Origin: Prevotella sp.
GTDB taxonomy: Bacteria; Bacteroidota; Bacteroidia; Bacteroidales; Dysgonomonadaceae
Length of the DNA stretch: 7,540 nucleotides
Direction of reading: 5' to 3'
NCBI GenBank assembly: GCA_031260865.1
Contig: JAISKQ010000277.1
Location: 1-7,540, forward strand
Part shown: positions 1-5,942 of the stretch, one piece after another
Position numbering within the stretch: position 1 is the stretch's first letter
Layout: each line of letters opens with the position of its first letter
Program-made: the position numbers and the translations under genes
The notes under the pieces: model-generated
Seen by the model: the letters and a program-made list of their open reading frames with translations, nothing else
The model's database searches: none
What the model was told of the DNA's origin: nothing

Positions 1-274
1 ACAAGGAAAACAACTCGAAGGAGTGCAAATACATATTATGGATTACGAAAAGGCGGCGCTATCCGAGATACAATTCTATGTAATGCAGGAAGTAGCTAAA
101 TTATATCCTGATAAAGCGATCTTTGATAATGCGAATGATAAACGTTTCAGAATGTTCGATCAGGTGTCCGGCAGCGATTATGTAAGGCTTACCTTTACAA
201 AAAACAATAAATTTGACGACATTAAAGACTTTTGGTACAAAGAAACCGTACCTTTTAAGCAAATATCAAAATGA
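1..274 (+). CDS. namZ: NamZ-type exo-beta-N-acetylmuramidase (DUF1343), C-terminal part only
   Basis: Partial gene: the reading frame is open from base 2 to the TGA at 272-274, about 90 codons, and continues upstream of the window. An in-frame GTG at 23 is probably not a start, because the family-like sequence continues before it. Segments such as TEIQFYVMQEV-like (here LSEIQFYVMQEV), LYPDKAIFD, MFDQVSGSDYVR and DFWYKETVPF match what I know of the DUF1343 C-terminal domain. NamZ enzymes are secreted and cleave MurNAc from the non-reducing end of peptidoglycan fragments. The position directly before murT-murK-murQ supports the call, since these genes cluster in Tannerella forsythia. The frame stops early: five codons reading YYLYK, then TAA, follow the TGA in frame (275-292) and resemble the usual family C-terminus. 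The assignment rests on the C-terminal domain and context only; the catalytic domain is outside the window. Confidence 0.8.
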   Translation, partial: QGKQLEGVQIHIMDYEKAALSEIQFYVMQEVAKLYPDKAIFDNANDKRFRMFDQVSGSDYVRLTFTKNNKFDDIKDFWYKETVPFKQISK

Positions 275-292
275 TATTATTTGTATAAATAA
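275..292 (+). other. In-frame codons left behind the early stop of namZ
   Basis: In the namZ frame the bases after the TGA at 272-274 read TAT TAT TTG TAT AAA TAA, that is YYLYK and a stop. DUF1343 proteins normally end in a tail of the type (K/R)-Y-(Y/L)-L-Y, so this looks like the original last codons, cut off by one nonsense codon. An ancestral AGA (Arg) would need one change to give TGA. TGA is used as a normal stop by murT and the Crp-like gene here, so recoding is unlikely. A sequencing error is possible. Confidence 0.6.
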
Positions 293-321
293 ACCAATAC
301 AAAATAAGTTTAAACATTATG
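292..321 (+). repeat. Leader repeat, copy 1, ending in the murT start codon
   Basis: The 15 bases AACCAATACAAAATA (292-306) recur exactly at 2326-2340. After the exact core, both copies continue with a similar A-rich stretch ending AACAT(AT)TATG, whose ATG is the start of murT here and of murQ in the other copy. There is no Shine-Dalgarno sequence, as is usual in Bacteroidetes, so an A-rich leader could itself set the translation level. It may equally be the scar of a duplication or insertion. Confidence 0.7.
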
Positions 322-1488
322 ACACAGAAACCAAATAGCAGATTACTATCCCTTGATATATTGAGAGGAATTACGATTGCGGGAATGATAATGGTAAATA
401 ATCCGGGTTCATGGAGCTATGTCTATAAACCGCTGGGACACGCGGCATGGAATGGACTCACTCCTACCGACTTAGTATTTCCATTTTTCATGTTCATTAT
501 GGGTATATCCACTTATATTTCTTTACGTAAGTTCAATTTCGAGTTCAACAAGCCCACTTTGCTGAAGATAATTAAAAGAACCGCCGTCATATTCCTTATT
601 GGTTTAGGGTTAGGATGGTTGTCTCTATCATTCGGCACTTACAGGAGCTTATCCGGCGAAGAGCTGGGCTTTTTTGAAAGATTATTAAAGTCTATCACTA
701 ATTTTGAACATATACGCATATTGGGCGTTATGCAGCGTTTAGCCATTACCTATGGCATTACGGCGTTAATAGCCATTTTTATAAAGCATAAGTACATACC
801 TTATATCATTGTTATCACATTGATTGGCTACTTCCTGCTTCTGATATTTGGCGATGGCTTTGAGTTTAGCGAAAATAACATTATATCCGTTATCGACAGA
901 ACTATATTAGGAACGAATCACATGTATAAAGATAGCGGTCTAGCTATTGATCCCGAAGGTCTGTTGAGCACAATACCGTCTGTGTGCCATGTGTTGATAG
1001 GATTCTGTTGCGGAAAAGTCTTACTGACAACCAAAGACAATAACGAACGTATCCAGCGGTTGTTTATCATTGGCGCGATAATGACATTCCTCGGTTTTCT
1101 GCTCAGTTACGGTTGTCCGTTCAACAAAAAGATATGGTCGCCTACATTTGTTATTGTCACTTGCGGATTAGCATCCACGCTATTAGCCCTATTGATATGG
1201 ATAATAGACGTCAAAGGATATAAAAAATGGAGTGTGTTCTTCGAATCATTCGGTATCAACCCGCTCTTTATATATGTAGCGGCAGGCGTATTCTCTATCT
1301 TATTGGGAAATATACAATTCATATATGATGAGAAATTAATAAGCACAAAGAATTTTATATATCAGATATGCATACATCCATATTTTGGAACCTATTTTGG
1401 CTCTTTGGTTTATGCTTTACTGTTTGTCGGATTCAATTGGGTGATAGGTAATATATTGTATAAAAAGAAAATATACATAAAGATATGA
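319..1488 (+). CDS. murT: MurT, inner-membrane MurNAc transporter of the DUF5009/HGSNAT-like acyltransferase family
   Basis: A 389-residue polytopic membrane protein with about ten hydrophobic segments (for example residues 12-27, 50-68, 86-104, 142-155, 160-177, 218-232, 247-265, 276-296, 311-330 and 357-380). Family signatures visible are SLDILRGITIAGMIMVNNPG at 11-30, GHAAWNGLTPTDLVFPFFMF at 40-59, RILGVMQRLAITY at 133-145 and IDPEGLLSTIPS at 210-221. These mark the COG4299 group, relatives of heparan-alpha-glucosaminide N-acetyltransferase. In Tannerella forsythia the member located before murK-murQ was characterised as the MurNAc transporter MurT, and the gene order here is the same. His41 lies in the H-A-x-W-N-G motif, which to my recollection holds the active-site His of human HGSNAT, so an acyl-transfer role is not excluded. 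The ATG at 319 is preceded by a duplicated A-rich leader. The stop TGA overlaps the murK start by 4 nt, implying translational coupling. Confidence 0.82.
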   Translation: MTQKPNSRLLSLDILRGITIAGMIMVNNPGSWSYVYKPLGHAAWNGLTPTDLVFPFFMFIMGISTYISLRKFNFEFNKPTLLKIIKRTAVIFLIGLGLGWLSLSFGTYRSLSGEELGFFERLLKSITNFEHIRILGVMQRLAITYGITALIAIFIKHKYIPYIIVITLIGYFLLLIFGDGFEFSENNIISVIDRTILGTNHMYKDSGLAIDPEGLLSTIPSVCHVLIGFCCGKVLLTTKDNNERIQRLFIIGAIMTFLGFLLSYGCPFNKKIWSPTFVIVTCGLASTLLALLIWIIDVKGYKKWSVFFESFGINPLFIYVAAGVFSILLGNIQFIYDEKLISTKNFIYQICIHPYFGTYFGSLVYALLFVGFNWVIGNILYKKKIYIKI

Positions 1489-2345
1489 TATTATTAGCAG
1501 ACGGAGGATCTACTAAAGTCGATTGGCGCTTAGTAGAAGGTAGCAAGGAAATTAAACAGATCTCCACAAAGGGTTCTAATCCGTTTTTTCGTACGAGAGA
1601 AGATATCAGCGAAGAAATAAAGACAAGGATTAAACCCATAGTTGAAAAGTATGTAATTGATGCTGTATTCTTTTTTGGAGCAGGTTGCGCATCCCCAGAA
1701 AAAAGCATAGTCATCAGGGACGCCATAGCCGACAATATAAAAACGCCATACATAGAAGTGGACAGTGACCTACTTGCCGCGGCAAAAGGTCTTTGCGGAA
1801 CCAATAAGGGTATTGCCTGCATCCTTGGAACCGGGTCAAACTCCTGCTATTATGACGGAACAGACATCAAAGAGAATGTATCCCCATTAGGATATATACT
1901 TGGAGACGAAGGCAGTGGCGCCGTAATAGGCAGATTATTTGTAGGGGCATGTCTCAAAAACCAACTAACAAAGGGACTTAAAGAGAAATTCCTTAAAGAA
2001 TTTGACCTCAATATCCCGGATATTTTGGACATGGTGTACAAACAACCGATGGCTAACCGCTTTCTGGCGAGCCTTTCCCCTTTTCTAGTGGAAAACATAC
2101 AGGATAAGACAATCTACATGCTGATATACAACGCGTTCAACGATTTCTTTGTAAAGAATGTAATGCAATATGACTATAAAAACAATGAAGCCCATTTCAC
2201 CGGCTCTGTCGCTTATTATTATCAGGACATATTGCGCGAAGCAGGCTCCAATCTAAACATCAAAATAGGAACCATAGCCCGGTCGCCAATGGACGGTCTC
2301 ATCAACTACTATGCAAAAGAATATCAACCAATACAAAATAGATAA
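1485..2345 (+). CDS. murK: MurK, N-acetylmuramic acid (amino sugar) kinase, BadF/BadG ATPase fold
   Basis: A 286-residue cytoplasmic sugar kinase of the ASKHA superfamily. The phosphate-1 loop is DGGSTKVDW at residues 6-14. DSDLLAAAKG at 93-102 carries the likely catalytic Asp95. The phosphate-2 loop is GTGSNS at 115-120, followed by LGDEGSGA at 139-146 and the adenosine-site GSVA at 240-243. Length and motif order fit a full-length BadF/BadG-type N-acetylglucosamine kinase. Because it lies between murT and murQ, MurNAc is the likely substrate, as shown for Tannerella forsythia MurK; GlcNAc may also be used. The product MurNAc-6-phosphate is the substrate of the next gene. The ATG at 1485 overlaps the murT stop in an ATGA. 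murQ follows after 9 nt. The last codons (QPIQN) lie inside the duplicated leader that precedes murQ. Confidence 0.88.
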   Translation: MILLADGGSTKVDWRLVEGSKEIKQISTKGSNPFFRTREDISEEIKTRIKPIVEKYVIDAVFFFGAGCASPEKSIVIRDAIADNIKTPYIEVDSDLLAAAKGLCGTNKGIACILGTGSNSCYYDGTDIKENVSPLGYILGDEGSGAVIGRLFVGACLKNQLTKGLKEKFLKEFDLNIPDILDMVYKQPMANRFLASLSPFLVENIQDKTIYMLIYNAFNDFFVKNVMQYDYKNNEAHFTGSVAYYYQDILREAGSNLNIKIGTIARSPMDGLINYYAKEYQPIQNR

Positions 2346-2357
2346 CAACATATTATG
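2326..2357 (+). repeat. Leader repeat, copy 2, ending in the murQ start codon
   Basis: Second copy of the element at 292-321: an exact 15-base core at 2326-2340, then a diverged A-rich stretch ending AACATATTATG, whose ATG starts murQ. This copy also encodes the C-terminal residues of MurK, so the sequence is under two constraints. The two copies are direct repeats bracketing murT and murK. Confidence 0.7.
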
Positions 2358-3182
2358 ACCTTTATAAAAATCACGGAGCAACCGTCTCTATATGACAATC
2401 TGGAAAGCAAATCTGTATTAGAGTTACTGACCGATATAAATAATGAAGATAAAAAGGTCGCTTTTGCCGTGGAGAAAGCAATCCCTCAGATTGAACAGTT
2501 AGTATCCAACATAGTACCCCGCATGCAGCAAGGCGGACGCATATTCTACATGGGAGCGGGAACCAGCGGACGCTTAGGTGTATTAGACGCATCCGAAATT
2601 CCACCTACATTTGGTATGCCAAGCACGCTGGTCATAGGACTCATCGCGGGAGGCGACACTGCTCTTCGCAATCCGGTGGAAAAAGCTGAAGATAATATGG
2701 CGGCAGGATGGGATGAACTTTTGGCTCACAACATAAACGAGAAAGACACCGTCGTGGGTATTGCCGCCTCGGGAACTACACCGTATGTAGTAGGAGCATT
2801 GCGTGAAGCGCGCAAACATGGCATCCTGACAGCGTCAATATCCAGTAATCCGGATTCTCCGATTGCCCGGGAAGCTGAGATTCCAATTGAAATGATCGTA
2901 GGTTCGGAATTCGTCACAGGCAGTTCCCGCATGAAATCAGGCACAGGGCAGAAAATGATACTGAACATGATTACCACAAGCACGATGATAAAACTCGGAC
3001 GGGTGAAAGGTAACCGAATGGTAAATATGCAGCTCTCGAACGCAAAGCTCGTGGATAGAGGCACTCGGATGGTTTCCGAAGAATTAGGATTAGACTATGA
3101 GCAGGCTAACCGCCTCTTATTGTTACATGGTTCGGTAAAGAAAGCTGTTGACGCCTATAGAGCCGAAAATAAAACCAATTAA
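2355..3182 (+). CDS. murQ: MurQ, N-acetylmuramic acid 6-phosphate etherase
   Basis: A 275-residue cytoplasmic lyase with an SIS sugar-phosphate-binding domain. It cleaves the D-lactyl ether of MurNAc-6-phosphate to GlcNAc-6-phosphate and D-lactate, feeding GlcNAc catabolism or cell-wall reuse. Signatures are GAGTSGRLGVLDASEIPPTF at 67-86, AGGDTALRNPVEKAEDN at 98-114, and GSSRMKSGTGQKMILN in the second half, followed by an NMQLSNAKLVDRG stretch. Glu81 (in DASE) and Glu112 (in AEDN) sit at a constant offset of two from the Glu83 and Glu114 reported as catalytic in E. coli MurQ. The C-terminus has the small helical tail LGLDYEQANRLLLLHGSV. The length of about 275 is slightly shorter than the E. 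coli enzyme (near 298) and consistent with Bacteroidetes members. It is the last gene of the operon, with no classical hairpin-plus-T-run terminator close behind it. Confidence 0.95.
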   Translation: MTFIKITEQPSLYDNLESKSVLELLTDINNEDKKVAFAVEKAIPQIEQLVSNIVPRMQQGGRIFYMGAGTSGRLGVLDASEIPPTFGMPSTLVIGLIAGGDTALRNPVEKAEDNMAAGWDELLAHNINEKDTVVGIAASGTTPYVVGALREARKHGILTASISSNPDSPIAREAEIPIEMIVGSEFVTGSSRMKSGTGQKMILNMITTSTMIKLGRVKGNRMVNMQLSNAKLVDRGTRMVSEELGLDYEQANRLLLLHGSVKKAVDAYRAENKTN

Positions 3183-3242
3183 CATATTGTATATCATATT
3201 ACTACCAGCTTTAAAAAAATCTGTAAAAGTGGCTTTATCTTT

Positions 3243-3332
3243 AAAAAAAGTAACAAAAGTAACACTTTTCAGTAACATCGCTATGCACCATTCTTCGTTC
3301 TTGTAAACTTGTAAACGTGCACGCTTGTAAAC
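3243..3332 (+). repeat. Dispersed intergenic repeat, copy A
   Basis: The copy has a consistent layout. Two 9-base units AAAAGTAAC (3246-3254, 3255-3263) are followed by CTTTTCAG, a unique 20-30 base middle (TAACATCGCT...ATTCTTCGTT), and three TTGTAAAC units (3301-3308, 3309-3316, 3325-3332). The same parts in the same order occur on the other strand at 7284-7169, with clear base-by-base similarity through the middle segment, so this is homology and not only low complexity. It lies just after murQ and does not appear to code for protein. Confidence 0.7.
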
Positions 3333-3340
3333 TATAGTTC

Positions 3341-3370
3341 TAAAAAGGTGACAAAAGTAACAATTTTCAG
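3341..3370 (+). repeat. Partial third copy of the dispersed repeat
   Basis: TAAAAAGGTGAC, AAAAGTAAC and AATTTTCAG repeat the left end of the element at 3243. Its GGTGAC form resembles the copy at 7284-7169 more than its immediate neighbour. The TTGTAAAC part is missing after it. Confidence 0.6.
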
Positions 3371-3391
3371 AAGTCTTGTCTTTCATACTGC

Positions 3392-3419
3392 GTTGGTGAT
3401 TTTTTGTTGGTGATTTTTA
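3392..3419 (+). repeat. 14-bp tandem duplication
   Basis: GTTGGTGATTTTTT at 3392-3405 is followed directly by GTTGGTGATTTTTA at 3406-3419, identical except for the last base. Such a duplication suggests replication slippage or a target-site-like event in the spacer between murQ and the GH3 gene. Confidence 0.75.
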
Positions 3420-3540
3420 CCGCGCGCAATCACAGATTACTTGCCTTCCTTTTGCCCAAAGCCGCAAAAGGAAGCAAAAACGCTTTAACGCCCACTTCAT
3501 GGACGGGGCACAACGAGACCTCGATGACGCATTCGTATAA
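3400..3540 (+). pseudogene. Protein-like open frame without a start; possible gene remnant
   Basis: From just after a TGA at 3397-3399 the frame stays open for 46 codons to the TAA at 3538-3540. It ends in NAHFMDGAQRDLDDAFV, which uses GC-richer codons than the surrounding spacer. The middle is rich in Lys, Arg and Gln (AQSRKRKQKR) because it reads across a strong hairpin. There is no convincing start codon or leader. It may be the 3' end of a lost gene or simply a non-coding repeat. I do not recognise the protein. Confidence 0.25.
3445..3474. repeat. 11-bp perfect hairpin in the murQ / GH3 convergent spacer
   Basis: CTTCCTTTTGC (3445-3455) pairs with GCAAAAGGAAG (3464-3474) around an 8-base loop. 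Neither side is followed by a T run, so it is not a classical intrinsic terminator. It still lies where the two convergent transcripts (murQ from the left, GH3 from the right) must end, and it could stop or stabilise either. It may also be a copy of a dispersed palindromic repeat. Confidence 0.6.
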
Positions 3541-3622
3541 ATTAATTGAACTAATAATATTTAAACAGTTTCTTATAAAATAACGAAGAGCGGCACATTT
3601 GAATAAAGAATCTCACGATTAC

Positions 3623-5134
3623 CTATTTTTCACCACCCATAAACGCGGACAACCTATCCATATACTCCCTGTTATTCGACAATCGCGGCACTTTGTTTTG
3701 TCCGCCGAGCTTGCCCAGCGATTTCATCCATTCGTTGAATGTGCCTTTTGGCAGGCTTCGGACTATTGGCTGGTTAAGCGACAGATTGTAAGAGCGTTTG
3801 GCTTCGTAGTCCGAGTTTACTTTCTTTAGCGCTTCGTCTAATTTCAGGGTGAATAGCGTCAGGTTATCCGGCTCAAGGGCAAACTCAATCAGCCACTCGT
3901 GCGCGCCATTGTTGTTATCCCCGAAGTAAACAGGCGCGGCGGTGTATTCGGCTATTTGCGCTCCTGTCGCCTTGCAGGCTTCCGACAGGGCTTTTTCGGC
4001 ATTGTCGATAATCAGTTCTTCGCCAAAAGCGTTGATGAAGTTTTTGGTTCGCCCTGTTATATGGAACAGATACGGGCTTGTGGAGGTAAATTCTATTGTG
4101 TCGCCTATCATGTACCGCCACAATCCGCCATTGGTAGAGATAATGACCGCGTAATTTTGACCCGTCTCCACCTCATCGAGGGTTAATGTCTTGGGGTTTT
4201 CCTTATCCCATTCGTCCATCGGGATAAATTCGTAATAGATACAGCTATCCAACATCAATAGCATCTCCTTGGAATCGGGAGCGAATTGCACGCCAAAGAA
4301 GCCCTCTGACGCGTTGTACGTTTCCCAATAGTGCATATCGGGCTTTTTTATCAGCTTCTTGTACTGCTCTTCGAAAGGGGTAAAGCTGACGCCTCCATGA
4401 AAGAATACTTCGAGGTTTGGCCAAATATCCGTCAATTCCCTGCCTGTATCGGTCTTTATCTTCTTTAGCAAGACCAGCAGCCACGACGGCACGCCCATAA
4501 AGGCGCGTATATCGTTCTTTACGGCGTAGTCGGTCAATGCTTGAAGCTTTGTTTCCCAGTCGGGCAGGAGGGATATATGTTCGGGGGTGCGGCTACGTTT
4601 AGCCCAAAAATAAAGGTTCTTGATAAGGATGGCGGAAATATCACCTGTGAAGATGCCGTCGCCGATATTGTTTATCTGCTTACTGCCTCCCAGCACCAGC
4701 GTTTTTCCAAAGAAGAATTTGGCGTCCTTATTCGCTTTGCCATAGATAGCCAGCATTTGTTCGCCGCATTTATAATGTCCTTTGGTTAGTGATTCCCGAG
4801 TGACCGGAATGTATTTACTTTTATCCTCCGTTGTGCCCGACGACATGGCAAACCATTTCACAGGCTTGTTCCAAAGCACGTTTTGTTCTTTGCCGACTAA
4901 TATTTTATCCAGATACGGACGTAAGTCTTCATACTGAAAAACCGGGACTTGTTTTCTGAAATCATCCTTGTTTTTTATGGATGAAAAGTTGAATTGTTGA
5001 CCGAAATAAGTTTGCCCGCCGTTTCGCAGCAGGTATTCTAATATCTTCTCCTGTGTCGGTATAGGATTGCTGATGAATTTATCTACCTCTTTGTATCGGT
5101 AATCTAAATACTTATGGGCAATTCGGGTAATCAT
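3623..5134 (-). CDS. GH3-family acyl-acid amido synthetase-like enzyme (ANL adenylating fold)
   Basis: A 503-residue, full-length, apparently cytoplasmic protein. The three ATP/AMP-binding motifs of the GH3 family are all visible: SSGTTEDKSKYIPVT at 98-112, YNASEG at 273-278, and LWRYMIGD at 338-345 followed by ITGRTK at 359-364. The C-terminal domain ends with LGGQNKVPRLSNNRE, typical of bacterial GH3 proteins. Plant GH3 enzymes activate hormones such as jasmonate or auxin with ATP and join them to amino acids. The substrate of the Bacteroidetes versions is unknown to me, so a carboxylic acid plus amine ligation is inferred only. The start ATG (5134-5132) overlaps the stop of the upstream regulator gene as ATGA, so the two are co-transcribed and probably translationally coupled. 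The stop is TAG at 3625-3623. No clear terminator follows. Confidence 0.9.
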   Translation of the reverse strand: MITRIAHKYLDYRYKEVDKFISNPIPTQEKILEYLLRNGGQTYFGQQFNFSSIKNKDDFRKQVPVFQYEDLRPYLDKILVGKEQNVLWNKPVKWFAMSSGTTEDKSKYIPVTRESLTKGHYKCGEQMLAIYGKANKDAKFFFGKTLVLGGSKQINNIGDGIFTGDISAILIKNLYFWAKRSRTPEHISLLPDWETKLQALTDYAVKNDIRAFMGVPSWLLVLLKKIKTDTGRELTDIWPNLEVFFHGGVSFTPFEEQYKKLIKKPDMHYWETYNASEGFFGVQFAPDSKEMLLMLDSCIYYEFIPMDEWDKENPKTLTLDEVETGQNYAVIISTNGGLWRYMIGDTIEFTSTSPYLFHITGRTKNFINAFGEELIIDNAEKALSEACKATGAQIAEYTAAPVYFGDNNNGAHEWLIEFALEPDNLTLFTLKLDEALKKVNSDYEAKRSYNLSLNQPIVRSLPKGTFNEWMKSLGKLGGQNKVPRLSNNREYMDRLSAFMGGEK

Positions 5135-5832
5135 CCGATTTTACTTATTTTCCGGAGCTTTTCTTCGTCAATGATTTTTATTTTCCGTCCATCCAATGTG
5201 ATAATACGCTCATCCACAAAGGTCGACAGGGTGCGTATAGCATTAGACGTCGTCATGTTCGACAAGTTTGCCAGGTCTTCGCGCGACAGGTAAATACTGA
5301 TGGTGGCTCCATCTTCTTCCAGCCCGTAGTTTTCGATAAGGAAAACCAGCGATTCGGCTAAACGGCCGCGTATATGCTTTTGGGTAAGATTTACAACCCG
5401 CTCGTCCGCTATACCCAAATCGGTAGATAGTTCGCGGATAAAAAACATTCCAAGTCCCGAATTGACGGCGACTATTTCGGATATGATTTTCATCGGGATA
5501 AAGCAAATGGTCGAAGGTTCGAAAGCGGAGGCGGCGGTAACGTAAGGTTCGTTGGCAAAAAAAGCGCGGTAACCAAAATATTGTGTCGGCCTTATCATTC
5601 TGATAATCTGGCTACGTCCTCCTACTCCATCCTTATATATTTTCACTTTGCCCAGGCACAGGCACATCAAATCCGAAGAAATTTCTTCTTCCCTGTATAT
5701 TACTTCATTCTTTTTAAAGTCCATGATTCGCGCGTTTGATGCAATCATGACCTGTTCTTTATCGTTTAGCAGACTCCATATTTCGGGTATGCTTTCCGAC
5801 AAACTAATAACATTATTACTATTTGCTATCAT
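5131..5832 (-). CDS. Crp/Fnr-family transcriptional regulator
   Basis: A 233-residue regulator if started at the ATG at 5832. Residues about 30-115 form a cyclic-nucleotide-binding-type beta roll (FKKNEVIYREEE, LGKVKIYKDG, YFGYRAFFANEPYVTAASAF). A dimerisation helix covers about 115-150. A C-terminal winged helix-turn-helix covers about 150-225 (RGRLAESLVFLIENYG, LSREDLANLSNMTTSNAIRTL, ITLDGRKIKIID). The classic E. coli cAMP-contact pattern is not evident and no Cys cluster for an Fnr-type Fe-S centre is seen at the N-terminus, so the ligand is unknown. An ATG 24 codons further upstream (5904) is open, but it lies inside an operator-like dyad and upstream of a promoter box, and the extra residues do not look like the family. 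Translation overlaps the GH3 gene by 4 nt, which suggests the regulator controls its own operon. Confidence 0.88.
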   Translation of the reverse strand: MIANSNNVISLSESIPEIWSLLNDKEQVMIASNARIMDFKKNEVIYREEEISSDLMCLCLGKVKIYKDGVGGRSQIIRMIRPTQYFGYRAFFANEPYVTAASAFEPSTICFIPMKIISEIVAVNSGLGMFFIRELSTDLGIADERVVNLTQKHIRGRLAESLVFLIENYGLEEDGATISIYLSREDLANLSNMTTSNAIRTLSTFVDERIITLDGRKIKIIDEEKLRKISKIG

Positions 5833-5862
5833 ACAAAACTGAGAATGTAAATATCTTAAAAA

Positions 5863-5870
5863 CAAAGTTA
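5863..5870 (-). promoter_or_regulatory. Bacteroidetes-type -7 box for the crp-like/GH3 operon
   Basis: On the - strand the bases read TAACTTTG, an exact match to TAnnTTTG. Transcription would start near 5856, leaving a leader of about 25 nt before the ATG at 5832. A TTTG lies upstream on the same strand but only about 14 nt away, closer than the usual -33 spacing, so the -33 part is weak. This would fit an activator-dependent promoter. Confidence 0.5.
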
Positions 5871-5888
5871 AGTAATTTTTATGACAAA

Positions 5889-5906
5889 ATATGTTACACA
5901 ACATAT
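5889..5906. promoter_or_regulatory. Perfect dyad, candidate Crp-type operator
   Basis: ATATGTT (5889-5895), ACAC, AACATAT (5900-5906): 7-bp arms with a 4-bp spacer. Its centre (5897.5) lies about 41 bp from the predicted transcription start of the crp-like gene, the classical class II activator position for Crp/Fnr proteins. It also overlaps the -33 region of a rightward TAnnTTTG box. Autoregulation by the adjacent regulator is an inference. Confidence 0.5.
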
Positions 5907-5913
5907 ATTTTTC

Positions 5914-5921
5914 TAAATTTG
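5914..5921 (+). promoter_or_regulatory. Rightward TAnnTTTG box, possible divergent promoter
   Basis: TAAATTTG on the + strand matches the Bacteroidetes -7 consensus. With the leftward box at 5863-5870 it brackets the dyad at 5889-5906, as in a divergent control region. A transcript would start near 5928 and run through a hairpin and a 15-codon ORF towards the outer-membrane gene. There is no clear TTTG at -33. Confidence 0.3.
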
Positions 5922-5942
5922 CCTCTTTTTTGTAAAAAAATT

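Noticed and set aside
272..274. TGA read as selenocysteine or another recoded codon in namZ
   Set aside because: TGA is used as an ordinary stop at the ends of murT and the Crp-like gene, no selenocysteine insertion hairpin is evident, and the position is not one where family members carry Cys.
1433..1822. A 129-codon - strand frame antisense to murT and murK
   Set aside because: It lies opposite two well-supported genes in normal operon spacing and shows no domain signature.
3123..3386. An 87-codon - strand frame over the end of murQ and the spacer
   Set aside because: It runs through repeat copies A and A-prime and overlaps murQ antisense, with no leader or family resemblance.
3599..4789. 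Several + strand frames opposite the GH3 gene
   Set aside because: They are antisense shadows of a full-length coding sequence whose catalytic motifs are intact.
5833..5904. Upstream ATG giving the Crp-like protein 24 extra residues
   Set aside because: The ATG lies inside the perfect dyad and upstream of the TAACTTTG promoter box, so a transcript from that promoter would not contain it. The added residues do not resemble the family N-terminus.
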